64,000 bases of DNA from Bacteroides sp. An322 (GTDB lineage: Bacteria; Bacteroidota; Bacteroidia; Bacteroidales; Bacteroidaceae). The DNA is taken from contig NZ_NFIN01000017.1 of the NCBI RefSeq assembly GCF_002161765.1, positions 1 to 64,000 of the forward strand. Direction: 5' to 3'. Positions 27,188 through 37,269 of the stretch are shown piece after piece. The position numbers were made by a program, and so were the translations under genes. The notes below the pieces were generated by a model. It made no database searches. It had not been told where the DNA came from and worked only from the letters and a program-made list of their open reading frames with translations. Position 1 is the stretch's first letter, and every line of letters starts with the position of its first letter.

Positions 27188-28201
27188 TTACCCAAAACAT
27201 ACTCCCATGCGGCGGCCCTGCACGATTAAATCATTGTCGGGAGTGACCAGTTTCACCTTTCCAGCCACTTCAGCCAACGGGACCGAAACAATATCATCGC
27301 CTTGTAGGGAAACCATTCTTCCGAACTTGCCTTGGGCGATTAATTCCGTTGCATGACCTCCCATCCGTGTGGCAAGAGTGCGGTCGAATGCCGTGGGGCT
27401 TCCTCCTCGTTGGATGTATCCCAATACCGTCTCGCGGGTTTCGAAGCCTGTTTCGTACTCGATTTCCTCGGCTATGTATTGAGCCGCTTTCTTCCCATGC
27501 AGGGTAGGAATGCCTTCGGCTACGACTACAATCGAATAGGGCTTGCCTTTTTTCAGCCTTTCGATGATTACGTCACCTATGTTATGAATGTTGAAAGGAA
27601 GTTCGGGAAGCAGGATAATATCACCTCCCCCCGCCATGCCAGAGTGCAGGGCAATCCAGCCCGCCTTGTGCCCCATCACTTCGATGACCATTACGCGCTG
27701 GTGGGAACTTGCCGTAGAGTGAAGGCGGTCGATGGCTTCGGTGGCTATGCTTACCGCCGAGTCGAATCCGAAAGATGTATCGGTGCCCCATACATCGTTA
27801 TCAATCGTCTTGGGAATCATCACCACGTTTACACCGGCTTCCACTAACTTTGCCGCGGTGGTCTGGGTGCCATTTCCTCCGATGCATACCAGGCAATCCA
27901 ACCCGTGTGCCTGAATGGTCCGCATCAACGCGTCGGGGGCATTGTCCGAATCAGACACTTTCCCTTTGCGCCGGAAAGGCTTTACACGCGAAGTGCCTAA
28001 GATAGTCCCTCCCATGGTAAGCAGCCCTCCCAAAGAGGCTTCCGTAAGCGGTGTCACTTCATCATCGAGCAATCCGCGGAAACCGTTATGGATGCCGCAC
28101 ACTTCCATTCCATAATAATTTATAGCCGTCTTGCAAACGCCCCGGATGGTGGCGTTGATTCCGGGACAATCCCCTCCTGCCGTTAATATTCCGATTCTCA
28201 T
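27188..28201 (-). CDS. pfkA: ATP-dependent 6-phosphofructokinase
   Basis: The 337-residue PfkA phosphorylates fructose 6-phosphate. It carries GGDCPGINATIRG (10-22), the PKTIDNDVWGTD catalytic segment with the proton-abstracting Asp and MGHKAGWIALHSG. The start MRIGILTAGG (ATG at 28201) was used instead of a TTG three codons upstream. It is divergent from the GH3-like gene. Short hairpins downstream (27119-27151) may help to terminate it. Confidence 0.95.
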   Translation of the reverse strand: MRIGILTAGGDCPGINATIRGVCKTAINYYGMEVCGIHNGFRGLLDDEVTPLTEASLGGLLTMGGTILGTSRVKPFRRKGKVSDSDNAPDALMRTIQAHGLDCLVCIGGNGTQTTAAKLVEAGVNVVMIPKTIDNDVWGTDTSFGFDSAVSIATEAIDRLHSTASSHQRVMVIEVMGHKAGWIALHSGMAGGGDIILLPELPFNIHNIGDVIIERLKKGKPYSIVVVAEGIPTLHGKKAAQYIAEEIEYETGFETRETVLGYIQRGGSPTAFDRTLATRMGGHATELIAQGKFGRMVSLQGDDIVSVPLAEVAGKVKLVTPDNDLIVQGRRMGVCFG

Positions 28202-28299
28202 AACCTTCAAATTTAGTCTTCGCGTGGTAAAGTTATAAGAAAAAAGCGTAGATTTGTCTTTTCTAACATAAAAAATATATCACCGATAAGAGAAATGCC

Positions 28300-28307
28300 T
28301 AACTTTG
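28300..28307 (+). promoter_or_regulatory. -7 promoter box of GH3-like gene
   Basis: TAACTTTG lies 22 nt before the start codon and fits TAnnTTTG. Confidence 0.55.
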
Positions 28308-28329
28308 CGGGCAGAAAATAAATAAACCA

Positions 28330-29835
28330 ATGGTTTCAACAAAGTTAATTGAAAAGTTATTTGTTTCCCGTCAAAAGGAAATAGACACATACACCACACA
28401 GACGGAAGCCATTCAGGAGAAGGTTTTCCGGAAACTTATTGAACATGCTTCGAATACCGAATGGGGCAAGAAATTCGATTATGCGCACATCCGTTCATAC
28501 GAGGATTTCCAGCGTGTGCCTATCCAGCAATACGATGACATCAGGGATTATGTAGACCGTATGCGCCACGGAGAGAAAGACGTCTTATGGCCCGGACACG
28601 TGATTTGGTATGCTAAATCTTCGGGTACCACGAGTGATAAAAGCAAGTTCATCCCCGTTAGCAAGGACGGGCTGAAGCATATCCATTACCGCGGAGGGAC
28701 CGATGCCGTAGCGCTCTACTTGCGTTCGAATCCCGAAAGCCGTTTCTTTTCAGGCAAAGGATTGATATTGGGCGGAAGCCATAGCCCGAATTATAATGTA
28801 AAGGATAGCTTGGTGGGCGACTTGTCCGCCATTCTGATACAGAACATCAACCCGTTGGTGAACTTCATCCGAGTGCCGAGCAAAGAGATTGCCTTGCTAA
28901 GCGAATTTGAGGAGAAGGTAGAACGCATTGCCGAAACCACGATACACGAGAATGTGACCAACCTTTCGGGTGTGCCTTCGTGGATGTTAGCGGTCATCAA
29001 GCGCATCTTGGAGAAGACAGGAGCCAAGCACCTGAACGAGGTATGGCCTAACTTGGAAGTCTTCTTCCATGGCGGTGTTTGCTTCACTCCTTATCGGGAA
29101 CAATACAAGCAACTGATAACCAGCCCAACAATGCATTACATGGAGACTTATAATGCCAGCGAAGGTTTCTTCGGCTTGCAAAGCGACCTCGCCGACCCTG
29201 CCATGTTGCTGATGATAGATTATGACGTATTCTACGAGTTCATTCCTTTGGAAGAAATCGATAATCCGAATCCTCACATCGTGCCCCTGACAGGTATTGA
29301 GGTAGGACGGAACTATGCGATGGTCATCAGCACTTCATGCGGCTTGTGGCGGTATATCATCGGCGATACGGTGAAGTTCACTCAGAAAGACCCGTATAAG
29401 TTTGTCATTACGGGACGTACCAAGCACTTTATCAATGCTTTTGGAGAAGAACTGATGGTGGATAATGCGGAAAAAGGACTTGCCAAAGCTTGTGCCGCTA
29501 CAGGTGCGCAGGTATTGGAATACTCGGCGGCCCCCGTCTTTATGGATGCCAATGCCAAGTGCCGGCACCAGTGGCTGGTAGAGTTCAGCGTGATGCCCGA
29601 CTCGTTAGAGAAATTCCGCCATACGTTAGACCAAGCCTTGCAAGAAGTTAATTCCGATTACGAAGCGAAACGCCATAAAGACATTACGTTACAGGAATTG
29701 GAACTGATTGTGGCACGCCCAAATCTGTTCCACGACTGGTTGAAGCAAAAAGGCAAATTGGGCGGCCAGCACAAGGTGCCCCGCTTGAGCAATAACCGTG
29801 ACTATATAGAAGAAATGTTGAAACTAAATTCCTAA
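28330..29835 (+). CDS. GH3 auxin-responsive promoter family protein (acyl-adenylate/thioester-forming fold)
   Basis: The 501-residue protein is similar in layout to plant GH3/JAR1 acyl-acid amido synthetases of the ANL-like superfamily. Segments include WYAKSSGTTSDKSKFIPVS (ATP-binding), YNASEGFFGLQ and CGLWRYIIGDTVKFT. Bacteroidetes versions are of unknown substrate. It is followed after 9 bp by the Ig-like lipoprotein gene, probably in one transcript. Confidence 0.88.
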   Translation: MVSTKLIEKLFVSRQKEIDTYTTQTEAIQEKVFRKLIEHASNTEWGKKFDYAHIRSYEDFQRVPIQQYDDIRDYVDRMRHGEKDVLWPGHVIWYAKSSGTTSDKSKFIPVSKDGLKHIHYRGGTDAVALYLRSNPESRFFSGKGLILGGSHSPNYNVKDSLVGDLSAILIQNINPLVNFIRVPSKEIALLSEFEEKVERIAETTIHENVTNLSGVPSWMLAVIKRILEKTGAKHLNEVWPNLEVFFHGGVCFTPYREQYKQLITSPTMHYMETYNASEGFFGLQSDLADPAMLLMIDYDVFYEFIPLEEIDNPNPHIVPLTGIEVGRNYAMVISTSCGLWRYIIGDTVKFTQKDPYKFVITGRTKHFINAFGEELMVDNAEKGLAKACAATGAQVLEYSAAPVFMDANAKCRHQWLVEFSVMPDSLEKFRHTLDQALQEVNSDYEAKRHKDITLQELELIVARPNLFHDWLKQKGKLGGQHKVPRLSNNRDYIEEMLKLNS

Positions 29836-29844
29836 ACCAAACGC

Positions 29845-31767
29845 ATGAAGCCCATACCCAAATACCTTGCCCTGTTATTGGTCATTATCGGATTTTATGC
29901 CTGTGCCAGTACCGGCTCGCCCGACGGAGGTCCTTATGATGAAGAACCTCCCAAATTCGTACGTGCTACGCCTGCACCAAACGCTACCAATAACACACGT
30001 AAGGAAGTCTCCATTGAGTTCGATGAATTCATCAATTTGGAAAATGCATCGGAGAAAGTCATCATCTCGCCTCCCCAACGTGAACAACCCGAAGTGAAGA
30101 CGCGGGGAAAGCGTGTAGTGGTAGAGTTTCTTGACTCTTTGATAGCCAATACGACTTATACCATCGACTTCGGCGATGCCATCGTAGATAATAATGAAGG
30201 CAACCCGTTAGGGCAGTTCTCGTATGCTTTCTCTACTGGACCCGAAATAGATACCATGGCTGTATCGGGCACCGTGCTCAATGCCGAGAACCTGGAACCG
30301 ATAAAGGGCATTCAGGTGGGATTGCATAAGAATCTGAACGATACGGCTTTCACCAAGCTCCCGTTCGACCGCATTTCGCGTACAGATAGCCGGGGACAAT
30401 TCACCATCCGTGGTGTGGCGCCGGGCAAGTACCGTATCTATGCTTTGCAGGACGGAAACCAAAACTACATGTACGATTCGAAAACCGAAACGGTGGCATG
30501 GTCTGATTCGCTCATTGTTCCGGACATGACTCCGGCGGTGCGTTTTGATACGGTATGGAACGAAATCGATACCACCCATATCGATACGATTTTCGAAGTG
30601 CATTATACCCGTTTCCTGCCCGATAACGTCATGCTCCGTGCTTTTAAGGAAGAAAGCACCATGCAATATTTAGCCAAAAGCGAGCGTCCCGAAATCAAGA
30701 AATTCAATCTCTATTTCAGTGCAAAAGCCGATACGCTCCCCACTTTAAGAGGATTGGACTTTGACGAAAAACAACTCATAGTAGAAGCCAACCAGCGGAA
30801 CGATAGTATCACCTATTGGGTGAAAGATACGACTTTATGTGAACGGGATACGTTGACCATCGAACTGAAGTACTTAGAAACAGATACCCTGGGACAATTG
30901 GTACCTACTACCGATACCCTGCGTATGGTGAATAAAATTCCTCGTGAACGACGTTTGGCTATGAAGAAAGAAGCTGACGAAAAGGCGGAAAAAGAACGCA
31001 AAAAGAAAGAAAAGAAAGGTGATACAATCGTTGTTGAAACCAAGTTCTTGACTATGAACGTAGATGCACCTTCCGAACTTGACATCAACCGCAATATCAT
31101 TATTAACTTTGATGAACCGATAGAAAGCATTGATACTTCGGCGATTCACATGCAAACCATGATAGATTCAGTATGGCAAGACACGCCTTTCATTTTCCAA
31201 GCCGATACGATAGCTCCGCGCAGGTATGTTATCCTTGCTAATTGGCAACCTGGGCAAGAATACCAGCTTACAATCGATTCGCTTGGATTCAAAGGTATTT
31301 ATGGACTATATACTGATAAAACAGAAAATAAACTGAAAGTCAAGACCATAGATCAATATGGCACCCTTTATCTTAATATTACGGGAGCCGGACCGCATGC
31401 CATTGTCCAGCTATTGAACGGAAGTGATGCCGTAGTGCGCCAACAACCCGTAAGCGAAAAACAGACTTGTGACTTTTATTTCCTCCAACCCGGAACTAAA
31501 TATTATATTCGTTTGTTCAACGATACGAACAATAACGGCAAATGGGACACGGGAAATTATGAAGAAAAACGCCAAGCAGAAGAAGTGTTCTATTTTCCCA
31601 AAACATGGGAAATGAAAGCAAACTTCGAATTTGAAGAGAATTGGAATCTTTATGCCGTTCCCCTCGATCGCCAAAAGTTGGATGAAATAAAGAAACAAAA
31701 ACCTGACGAAGCAAAGAAGATAAAAGACAGGAACAAAGAAAGAGCTAAAAAATTAGGACGAACATGA
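29845..31767 (+). CDS. Bacterial Ig-like (Big_5) lipoprotein
   Basis: The 640-residue protein has a lipoprotein signal peptide (KYLALLLVIIGFYAC, Cys near 20). A Big_5-type Ig-like domain begins PPKFVRATPAPN (about 36-130) with the EISF-like VSIEFDEFINLEN strand, then more beta domains, a Lys/Glu-rich charged stretch near 370-390 and a basic C-terminal tail. It belongs to a Bacteroidetes envelope family of unknown function. Its stop overlaps the start of the DUF3108 gene. Confidence 0.85.
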   Translation: MKPIPKYLALLLVIIGFYACASTGSPDGGPYDEEPPKFVRATPAPNATNNTRKEVSIEFDEFINLENASEKVIISPPQREQPEVKTRGKRVVVEFLDSLIANTTYTIDFGDAIVDNNEGNPLGQFSYAFSTGPEIDTMAVSGTVLNAENLEPIKGIQVGLHKNLNDTAFTKLPFDRISRTDSRGQFTIRGVAPGKYRIYALQDGNQNYMYDSKTETVAWSDSLIVPDMTPAVRFDTVWNEIDTTHIDTIFEVHYTRFLPDNVMLRAFKEESTMQYLAKSERPEIKKFNLYFSAKADTLPTLRGLDFDEKQLIVEANQRNDSITYWVKDTTLCERDTLTIELKYLETDTLGQLVPTTDTLRMVNKIPRERRLAMKKEADEKAEKERKKKEKKGDTIVVETKFLTMNVDAPSELDINRNIIINFDEPIESIDTSAIHMQTMIDSVWQDTPFIFQADTIAPRRYVILANWQPGQEYQLTIDSLGFKGIYGLYTDKTENKLKVKTIDQYGTLYLNITGAGPHAIVQLLNGSDAVVRQQPVSEKQTCDFYFLQPGTKYYIRLFNDTNNNGKWDTGNYEEKRQAEEVFYFPKTWEMKANFEFEENWNLYAVPLDRQKLDEIKKQKPDEAKKIKDRNKERAKKLGRT

Positions 31768-32570
31768 TGAAGAAAATCTTACTCTGCCTCTGCTTACTAA
31801 CTGGAAGCATGGCAATAAAAGCCCAATGCGGCGCCTCTAATAACGCTATCAAGCCCGGAGAATCGTTGAGCTACGAATTGAAGTTCAACTGGAAGTTCAT
31901 CTGGTTTAACGTAGGCTGGGCAAAAATGACCATAAACGAAGACACTTACAATACACAACCCTGCTTACGTACTGATTTGCTTTCTTATACCAACAAACGT
32001 TTCGACCGCTGGTTCAAGATGCGCGACACGTTGACTTGCATCACTAGCCAACGCCTTGAACCGCTCTATTTCCGTAAGGGAGCCGAAGAAGGGAAACGCT
32101 ATACAGTAGACGAAGTACGCTTCGGATATCGCAACGGAAAGTGCATTGTTGACCAGCAACGTACCTTGCGGGGGAATACTGTCAAAAAGCACGATGAAAT
32201 GGATGTCTGTGTCTACGATATGCTGAGCATCCTGCTCCAAGCACGTTCGTATGACCCTACGGATTACAAGGTAGGAATGAAAATCCTTTTCTCAATGGCT
32301 ACAGGTAAAGCCGTAGAAAAACAAACACTTATCTACCGAGGCAAAGAAAACTTTACTTCCGAAAATGGAACTACTTACCGATGCTTAGTTTTCTCACTCG
32401 TAGAATACGTAGACAATAAGGAAAAAGAAGTCATTACTTTCTTTGTGACAGATGACCTTAATCACCTTCCCGTACGTCTTGACATGTACCTGAATTTCGG
32501 TTCAGCCAAAGCTTTCTTGACCGATATTAAAGGAAACCGGCATCCGTTGACTTCGATTGTAAAAGAATAA
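31764..32570 (+). CDS. DUF3108 exported protein
   Basis: The 268-residue protein has a signal peptide (MMKKILLCLCLLTGSMAIKAQ). The body starts with KPGESLSYELKFNWKFIWFNVGWAKM, typical of DUF3108, a periplasmic beta-rich family of unknown function. It overlaps the upstream lipoprotein gene by 4 bp (ATGA) and ends the GH3/Ig-like/DUF3108 operon. Confidence 0.88.
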   Translation: MMKKILLCLCLLTGSMAIKAQCGASNNAIKPGESLSYELKFNWKFIWFNVGWAKMTINEDTYNTQPCLRTDLLSYTNKRFDRWFKMRDTLTCITSQRLEPLYFRKGAEEGKRYTVDEVRFGYRNGKCIVDQQRTLRGNTVKKHDEMDVCVYDMLSILLQARSYDPTDYKVGMKILFSMATGKAVEKQTLIYRGKENFTSENGTTYRCLVFSLVEYVDNKEKEVITFFVTDDLNHLPVRLDMYLNFGSAKAFLTDIKGNRHPLTSIVKE

Positions 32571-32617
32571 GTCTTTGTCTATATTTTGACACAACTTCCT
32601 TTTTCACCGTATATAAA

Positions 32618-33271
32618 TCAAGCAAGTTCTTTTAATATTTGCTCCACCTTCTCGAAGAAAAGTGAGATATGTGCTCCGTCGGCAAAGGCATGGCTTACCG
32701 TAAGGGCTATGGGCATATAGAGCCTTCCTGCACGGGTGATAGCCTTACCCGCATTCATCAACGGATAATCCAACGGATGCCCTACCGATTGTTGGGTATA
32801 GGTAATGGAAGTGAAATATAACTTCGGTGTAGCACTGAGCAGGAATACATCGAAATCGCCTTGCTCGGCGATTTGCTTATCCGTACCATACGGGTCTCCG
32901 TCTTCAGGGATAGAGGTGATGATGCTCCGCGCTTCACGGTAGAATGTATCGAAGTCGGAATGATAGGGGATGCGCACGGTATAGAATGTACGTCCTAGTA
33001 CGGCAATAGGGGTAATCACATCCACCGTATCGTGATAGACCACTTGCCCGTTCTTGTCCCACCGGTAACGCAATTCTTTGATTTCATTCACTGCCCGCGT
33101 GATGGCATAGAGGTAATAGAGGAAAAACGAGTGTCCCCGCTCCTTTGCCCGTGCGAATGCCTCGGTACAATCCGCTTCGCTTGTAATGGCAATCCACGAA
33201 TTGGCAAAGCCCCGGAAGAAGTTATAATTGTCTTTCCGTTCCCATGTATCAATGTTAATGATGTGTTTCAT
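32618..33271 (-). CDS. Chloramphenicol acetyltransferase-like (CAT-fold) protein
   Basis: The 217-residue protein has the length and fold signature of type A chloramphenicol acetyltransferases. The C-terminal motif [19 protein letters not shown] corresponds to HHxxxDGxH with the catalytic His kept. The N-terminus ([18 protein letters not shown]) is typical of CAT-like enzymes. Chromosomal context beside ketopantoate reductase argues for a housekeeping or unknown acetyltransferase, not necessarily resistance. It follows panE-like with an ATGA overlap. Confidence 0.82.
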   Translation of the reverse strand: MKHIINIDTWERKDNYNFFRGFANSWIAITSEADCTEAFARAKERGHSFFLYYLYAITRAVNEIKELRYRWDKNGQVVYHDTVDVITPIAVLGRTFYTVRIPYHSDFDTFYREARSIITSIPEDGDPYGTDKQIAEQGDFDVFLLSATPKLYFTSITYTQQSVGHPLDYPLMNAGKAITRAGRLYMPIALTVSHAFADGAHISLFFEKVEQILKELA

Positions 33272-34179
33272 GCTTTCTTGAACTTTAATGCCACTTTGTG
33301 ATAGGTAAGTAACTCTACTCCAAGTTGTTCGCCCAAGTCGATGAGGTCAAAAAGCAAGCCTTGGATTTCTGATTCGTGTCCTCGTGCAATGTCCTTTTGC
33401 ATGGAAGCGGTGCTATGCGGGTCAAGCGAGTCGATTACCTTCAGATTATATGCCACGGGGTCTTCGGGATAAGTTACGCCGAGCCGTTTCCCTATTTCCG
33501 CACTTTCTTGCGATAGTCCGATGAAGGTATCACGTACTTCACCTTCGTGCTGCACTTCGCCCATCGGCACATCGTGATAGGCTCCTGTACAAGCCATAGC
33601 CGAAATGAATGCCCATTTAATGAAAGTGTCTCGATTGATGTCATCCGACACTTCGGCTTTGATGCCGCAGGCTTGCAATTCTTCAGCTATTTGGTCTAAC
33701 CGTTCTTGCGCAATGCCTTGTTCGGGACGTGCACCAAATACCAAGCGGAAGATGCTTCCCATTTGGGTTATCTCGCCTTCTCCCGAAACAAAGCCTACAA
33801 TATAGATACATCCATCAAGCACGTGGACCGAAGGTACAAGCCGTCCGATACGCGGTCCGGTGCCATATACGTTCAAAATAGGAATAACCAATGTATCGGG
33901 AGTGGAGGCACGTTCCAAGACCTCTTTAATAGAATCAATAGAATAGCCTTTCACACATACGAAAATCACATCGGCTTTCCCTTCGAATGTTTCGGCGGTA
34001 CAAGCCTTAACTGAAAGGAAATGTTCCCCCTTCAGGTCTGATTTCAAATGAAGCCCATTGCGGCGTATGGCTTCCAAATGCTTGCCTCGTGCAATGCAAG
34101 TCACGTCTTTCCCTGCCAATGCGAGGAAGCCCGCTATAGAGCCTCCTACGCCTCCTGTTCCTACTACTAAGTATTTCAT
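33268..34179 (-). CDS. panE: Ketopantoate reductase (ApbA/PanE family)
   Basis: The 303-residue NADPH-dependent 2-dehydropantoate 2-reductase-like enzyme begins with the Rossmann GxGGVGG in [17 protein letters not shown]. It shows VKGYSID, the NVYG(T)G segment and a C-terminal helical domain with [13 protein letters not shown]. The start was set at MKYLVV. Its stop overlaps the CAT-like start, so the two are coupled. Paralogues of this family exist, so pantothenate-pathway assignment is probable rather than certain. Confidence 0.85.
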   Translation of the reverse strand: MKYLVVGTGGVGGSIAGFLALAGKDVTCIARGKHLEAIRRNGLHLKSDLKGEHFLSVKACTAETFEGKADVIFVCVKGYSIDSIKEVLERASTPDTLVIPILNVYGTGPRIGRLVPSVHVLDGCIYIVGFVSGEGEITQMGSIFRLVFGARPEQGIAQERLDQIAEELQACGIKAEVSDDINRDTFIKWAFISAMACTGAYHDVPMGEVQHEGEVRDTFIGLSQESAEIGKRLGVTYPEDPVAYNLKVIDSLDPHSTASMQKDIARGHESEIQGLLFDLIDLGEQLGVELLTYHKVALKFKKA

Positions 34180-34201
34180 AATCCTTGTGTCTTTTATAAT
34201 T

Positions 34202-34332
34202 GAACACAGAGACACGGAGACATAGAGCTTTATTTTTTAGAGAGAACAAAGTTCACGGAGAAAAGGACTGACTTTGTGAGCTTTGTCGTCTCTTCTATAT
34301 TTATTTCTCTGTGCCTCTGTGTCTCCGTGTTC
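34202..34332. repeat. GAACACAGAG stem-loop repeat between panE and ychF
   Basis: GAACACAGAGACACGGAGAC pairs with GTCTCCGTGTTC and CTCTGTG units at the other end, about 130 bp overall. The words match the repeats at 47808-47878 and, more weakly, 57277-57402. Confidence 0.7.
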
Positions 34333-34352
34333 TGATTTATATTGGTGTACTC

Positions 34353-35456
34353 TTATACATTAAAGCGGAAGTGCATAATGTCGCCGTCCTGCACCACGTA
34401 GTCCTTACCTTCTACGTTCAGTTTACCTGCCTCGCGCACAGCGGCTTCGCTTCCGTATTTGATATAATCCTCATACTTGATTACTTCGGCACGGATAAAA
34501 CCTTTCTCAAAATCGGTATGGATGACACCGGCACATTGCGGAGCTTTCCAGCCTTTGTGATACGTCCATGCCTTCACTTCCATTTCGCCTGCGGTGATAA
34601 AGGTTTCCAAATTCAGAAGTTTGTATGCCGATTTGATAAGACGGTTTACGCCTGATTCTTCCAGTCCCACTTCTTGCAGGAACATCTGACGGTCTTCATA
34701 CGTCTCCAGTTCGGCGATATCGGCTTCAGTCTTAGCTGCAACTACCAATATCTCGGCATTCTCGTCCTTTACGGCTTCGCGCACTTGTTCTACATATTGG
34801 TTTCCCGTTACGGCACTGGCTTCGTCTACGTTGCATACGTACATCACCGGTTTCGAAGTCAGCAGGAAAAAGTCGTGCGCTATCTTTTGTTCGTCTTTCG
34901 ATTCGAATTGCACCGTGCGTGCCGACTTTCCTTGCTCCAACGCTTCTTTGTAGCGCACCAATACTTCGTAAGTTTGCTTTGCCGCCTTATCACCTCCCGT
35001 CTGAGCTTGTTTCTGTACACGCTGGATGCGGCTCTCAATGGTTTCCAGGTCCTTCAATTGAAGCTCTGTATCGATAATCTCCTTGTCGCGTACCGGATTG
35101 ACCGTACCGTCTACGTGCGTCACGTTTTCATCATCAAAGCAACGCAACACATGGATAATGGCATCCGTTTCGCGGATATTCGCCAAGAACTTATTGCCCA
35201 ATCCTTCACCTTTGCTTGCTCCTTTCACCAGTCCGGCGATGTCTACAATCTCTACCGTAGTGGGCACGATGCGTCCCGGATGAACCAGTTCCGCCAATTT
35301 GTTGAGGCGTTCATCGGGCACGGTAATCACACCCACGTTCGGTTCGATGGTACAGAAAGGGAAATTGGCTGCTTGAGCCTTTGCGTTCGATAAGCAATTG
35401 AAAAGCGTCGATTTGCCCACGTTCGGCAAACCAACGATGCCACATTGTAAACTCAT
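34353..35456 (-). CDS. ychF: Ribosome-binding ATPase YchF
   Basis: The 367-residue OBG-family P-loop protein YchF/EngD binds ribosomes and prefers ATP. It shows G1 GLPNVGKST (about 8-16), [10 protein letters not shown] and [17 protein letters not shown], and a C-terminal TGS domain. The start [17 protein letters not shown] was preferred over an in-frame ATG 38 codons upstream, because a -7 box lies between. It marks the left border of the accessory island. Confidence 0.96.
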   Translation of the reverse strand: MSLQCGIVGLPNVGKSTLFNCLSNAKAQAANFPFCTIEPNVGVITVPDERLNKLAELVHPGRIVPTTVEIVDIAGLVKGASKGEGLGNKFLANIRETDAIIHVLRCFDDENVTHVDGTVNPVRDKEIIDTELQLKDLETIESRIQRVQKQAQTGGDKAAKQTYEVLVRYKEALEQGKSARTVQFESKDEQKIAHDFFLLTSKPVMYVCNVDEASAVTGNQYVEQVREAVKDENAEILVVAAKTEADIAELETYEDRQMFLQEVGLEESGVNRLIKSAYKLLNLETFITAGEMEVKAWTYHKGWKAPQCAGVIHTDFEKGFIRAEVIKYEDYIKYGSEAAVREAGKLNVEGKDYVVQDGDIMHFRFNV

Positions 35457-35505
35457 AATGCTATATTGTTTTTTATTGTTTTGATTTCTTGCTCGTTCCA
35501 GCGGG

Positions 35506-35513
35506 CAAAGGTA
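35506..35513 (-). promoter_or_regulatory. -7 promoter box of ychF
   Basis: TACCTTTG on the minus strand lies 50 nt before the ychF start. The island-flanking repeat begins within this box and extends upstream, so the repeat comes from the ychF promoter region. Confidence 0.55.
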
Positions 35514-35559
35514 GTCATTTCTTTTGGCATAATTGAGCATGTGTACAGAATTAATAGAT
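35511..35559 (+). repeat. Island-flanking direct repeat, left copy
   Basis: GTAGTCATTTCTTTTGGCAT (20 bp exact, 35511-35530), then an 8-bp insert and a further stretch (TACAGAATTAA...GATA), recurs at 43459-43500 in the same orientation. Confidence 0.75.
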
Positions 35560-35625
35560 AATTTTGACATTCACGGCTCGAAAGCAAAGGTATCAGTTTC
35601 AGTTATCATAAGAATAAACTGTAAG

Positions 35626-36195
35626 TTATATCTCGTCAAGCGGTTTCAGCTTATGTCCTTTTATCATTTTGAATTGGGTAGGAGACATCCCTGTTTGTGA
35701 CTTGAACTGCGTGCTCAGATGAGCTACGCTCGAATAGTGCAGTTTGTCCGCAATCTCGCTGACGGTCAGTTCGTCATAGACAAGCAACTCTTTCACCAAC
35801 TCTATCTTCTGCGCAAGATAATACCGCTCGATGCTGATGCCTTTCATTGCGGTGAACAGCTTGCTGAGCGCACTGTATTCCTTGCGGCATTTGTCCTGCA
35901 AATAGCCTGATAAGTTTATCTTCTCCTGATATTCCGGATGGCGCACGAACTCAATGACACCGATACGAATCTGTTCGATGATGCGCATCCGCTTGTCGTC
36001 AATCACCTCGAAACCGTATTCTTCGAGCCGACGGCGGATGCTTTCTTGCTTCTCTTTCGGGATAGGTTCAGACAGCACGACCGTACCTAATTCTACACTG
36101 GCAGGCGTGATGCCGTTCTCCTGAAAGATATTGGAAACGGTCAGGATGCACCGTCTGCAAACCATATTCTTGATATAGATATTGTTTCCTTCCAT
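35626..36195 (-). CDS. AraC-type regulator with HMA-like CxxC N-terminal domain
   Basis: The 189-residue protein has an N-terminal ferredoxin-like heavy-metal-associated-type domain (about 5-68), with IKNMVCRRC placing a CxxC at 13-16 and ending EEYGFEV. The C-terminal AraC DNA-binding domain (about 105-185) has ELTVSEIADKLHYSS and HLSTQFKSQTGMSPTQFK. This suggests a transcription factor that senses a thiophilic metal or redox state. No metal efflux gene is adjacent, so its target may be elsewhere. It is the first island gene, divergent from the AraC gene at 36341. Confidence 0.85.
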   Translation of the reverse strand: MEGNNIYIKNMVCRRCILTVSNIFQENGITPASVELGTVVLSEPIPKEKQESIRRRLEEYGFEVIDDKRMRIIEQIRIGVIEFVRHPEYQEKINLSGYLQDKCRKEYSALSKLFTAMKGISIERYYLAQKIELVKELLVYDELTVSEIADKLHYSSVAHLSTQFKSQTGMSPTQFKMIKGHKLKPLDEI

Positions 36196-36217
36196 ATTTC
36201 TGTTGTTTTATATCGGG

Positions 36218-36225
36218 CAAAAGTA
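36218..36225 (-). promoter_or_regulatory. -7 promoter box of the CxxC AraC gene
   Basis: TACTTTTG on the minus strand, 22 nt before the start codon at 36195. Confidence 0.55.
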
Positions 36226-36312
36226 GAAGCATTTTAATGCAACTTGGTTGTAAAGATACGGTTGAAAGCCGGATTTTAGAGTCCTCTGTTCCATAATCTG
36301 CCAAAAGGGAAT

Positions 36313-36320
36313 TACCTTTG
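36313..36320 (+). promoter_or_regulatory. -7 promoter box of AraC gene at 36341
   Basis: TACCTTTG, 20 nt before the start codon. Confidence 0.55.
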
Positions 36321-36340
36321 CATTAAGTAAAACAACGAAG

Positions 36341-37255
36341 ATGAATCGCAAAGACACTTACGGCATATACAACGACACGCCCGAGCAGATTTCCCTCCTG
36401 AAATACTCCAAAAGCTCGTGCGGCGTGGACTTTCTGCTGAACACGGCGGAAAGCACGGAGAAGCGGGGCTGGTTCGACACGGACAAGCGGTATCGGACTG
36501 ACTTCTTCGAGTTCTATTTCTTCCGCAAGGCGGAGGGGTATCTCTTTTTGGCGGGCGAACGGATTGACCTGCATCCCGGTATGTGGCTCGTCATTTCGCC
36601 TTTCCAGTTGCAGGAATGGCACGTGGAAATGGAAAAGTTAGACTATACGTTCCTTGTCTTTCAGGAGGAGTTCGTGAACAATTTCCTCTCCGACAAGTAT
36701 TTTATGTACCGCCTTTTGTATTGCTACCAACACGATTATCCCACTTGGTTCGATATGCCGGAGGAAGAAGCTTGCCCGTTGCTCGACCTGCTGCGGAAGA
36801 TGAAGAAGGAACTGCGTGAGCCGATTGCCGACAGCTATCACCTGATTGTCGCCTACCTCTACCAGTTCCTCCTGTTGCTCAACCGCATTTATGCCAGCCG
36901 CTTCCACTTGCCGTTTGCCCTGCCGCTGAACAACTACGCTTACCAGTACAAGCAACTCTTGGAAAAGAACATCTGCGACAAGGCGCGTGTGGCGGACTAT
37001 GCCGAAATGATAGGCATCAGCCGCGTGTCACTCAACAAGGCGGTGACGCGCGAGTTCGGACTTTCGGCGGTGCATCTGCTGAAACAACGTCTCCTGCAAG
37101 AGGTGAAAAACGACCTGCTTTTCTCCGACCTCTCCGTGAAAGAAATCGCTTTCCGCCTGCACTTCTCCGAGCCGAACCACCTGATGCGCTTCTTCAAGCA
37201 GATGACGGGGCAGACCATCAGCGCATTTCTTGCGGAGATGAACCGGGAAGATTAA
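36341..37255 (+). CDS. AraC-family transcriptional regulator (island regulator 1)
   Basis: The 304-residue protein has an N-terminal cupin-like sensor domain with FYFFRKAEGYLFL and the P-QLQEWHVE strand, and a C-terminal AraC helix-turn-helix pair (RVADYAEMIGISRVSLNKAV and SVKEIAFRLHFSEPNHLMRFFKQMTG). It is a close paralogue of the regulator at 39718 throughout its length. Codon use is GC-rich compared with the flanking core genes. It converges on the frameshifted radical SAM gene, 14 bp apart. Its effector is unknown. Confidence 0.88.
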   Translation: MNRKDTYGIYNDTPEQISLLKYSKSSCGVDFLLNTAESTEKRGWFDTDKRYRTDFFEFYFFRKAEGYLFLAGERIDLHPGMWLVISPFQLQEWHVEMEKLDYTFLVFQEEFVNNFLSDKYFMYRLLYCYQHDYPTWFDMPEEEACPLLDLLRKMKKELREPIADSYHLIVAYLYQFLLLLNRIYASRFHLPFALPLNNYAYQYKQLLEKNICDKARVADYAEMIGISRVSLNKAVTREFGLSAVHLLKQRLLQEVKNDLLFSDLSVKEIAFRLHFSEPNHLMRFFKQMTGQTISAFLAEMNRED

Positions 37256-37269
37256 AGGCTGTATGCCAC

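Noticed and set aside
32618-33271. Calling the CAT-like gene a chloramphenicol resistance gene
   Set aside because: The fold motif is present, but it sits coupled to a metabolic reductase in a core region; resistance cannot be claimed from sequence.
34674-35393. A 239-codon frame antisense to ychF
   Set aside because: It mirrors the conserved ychF coding sequence and has no promoter or recognisable domain.
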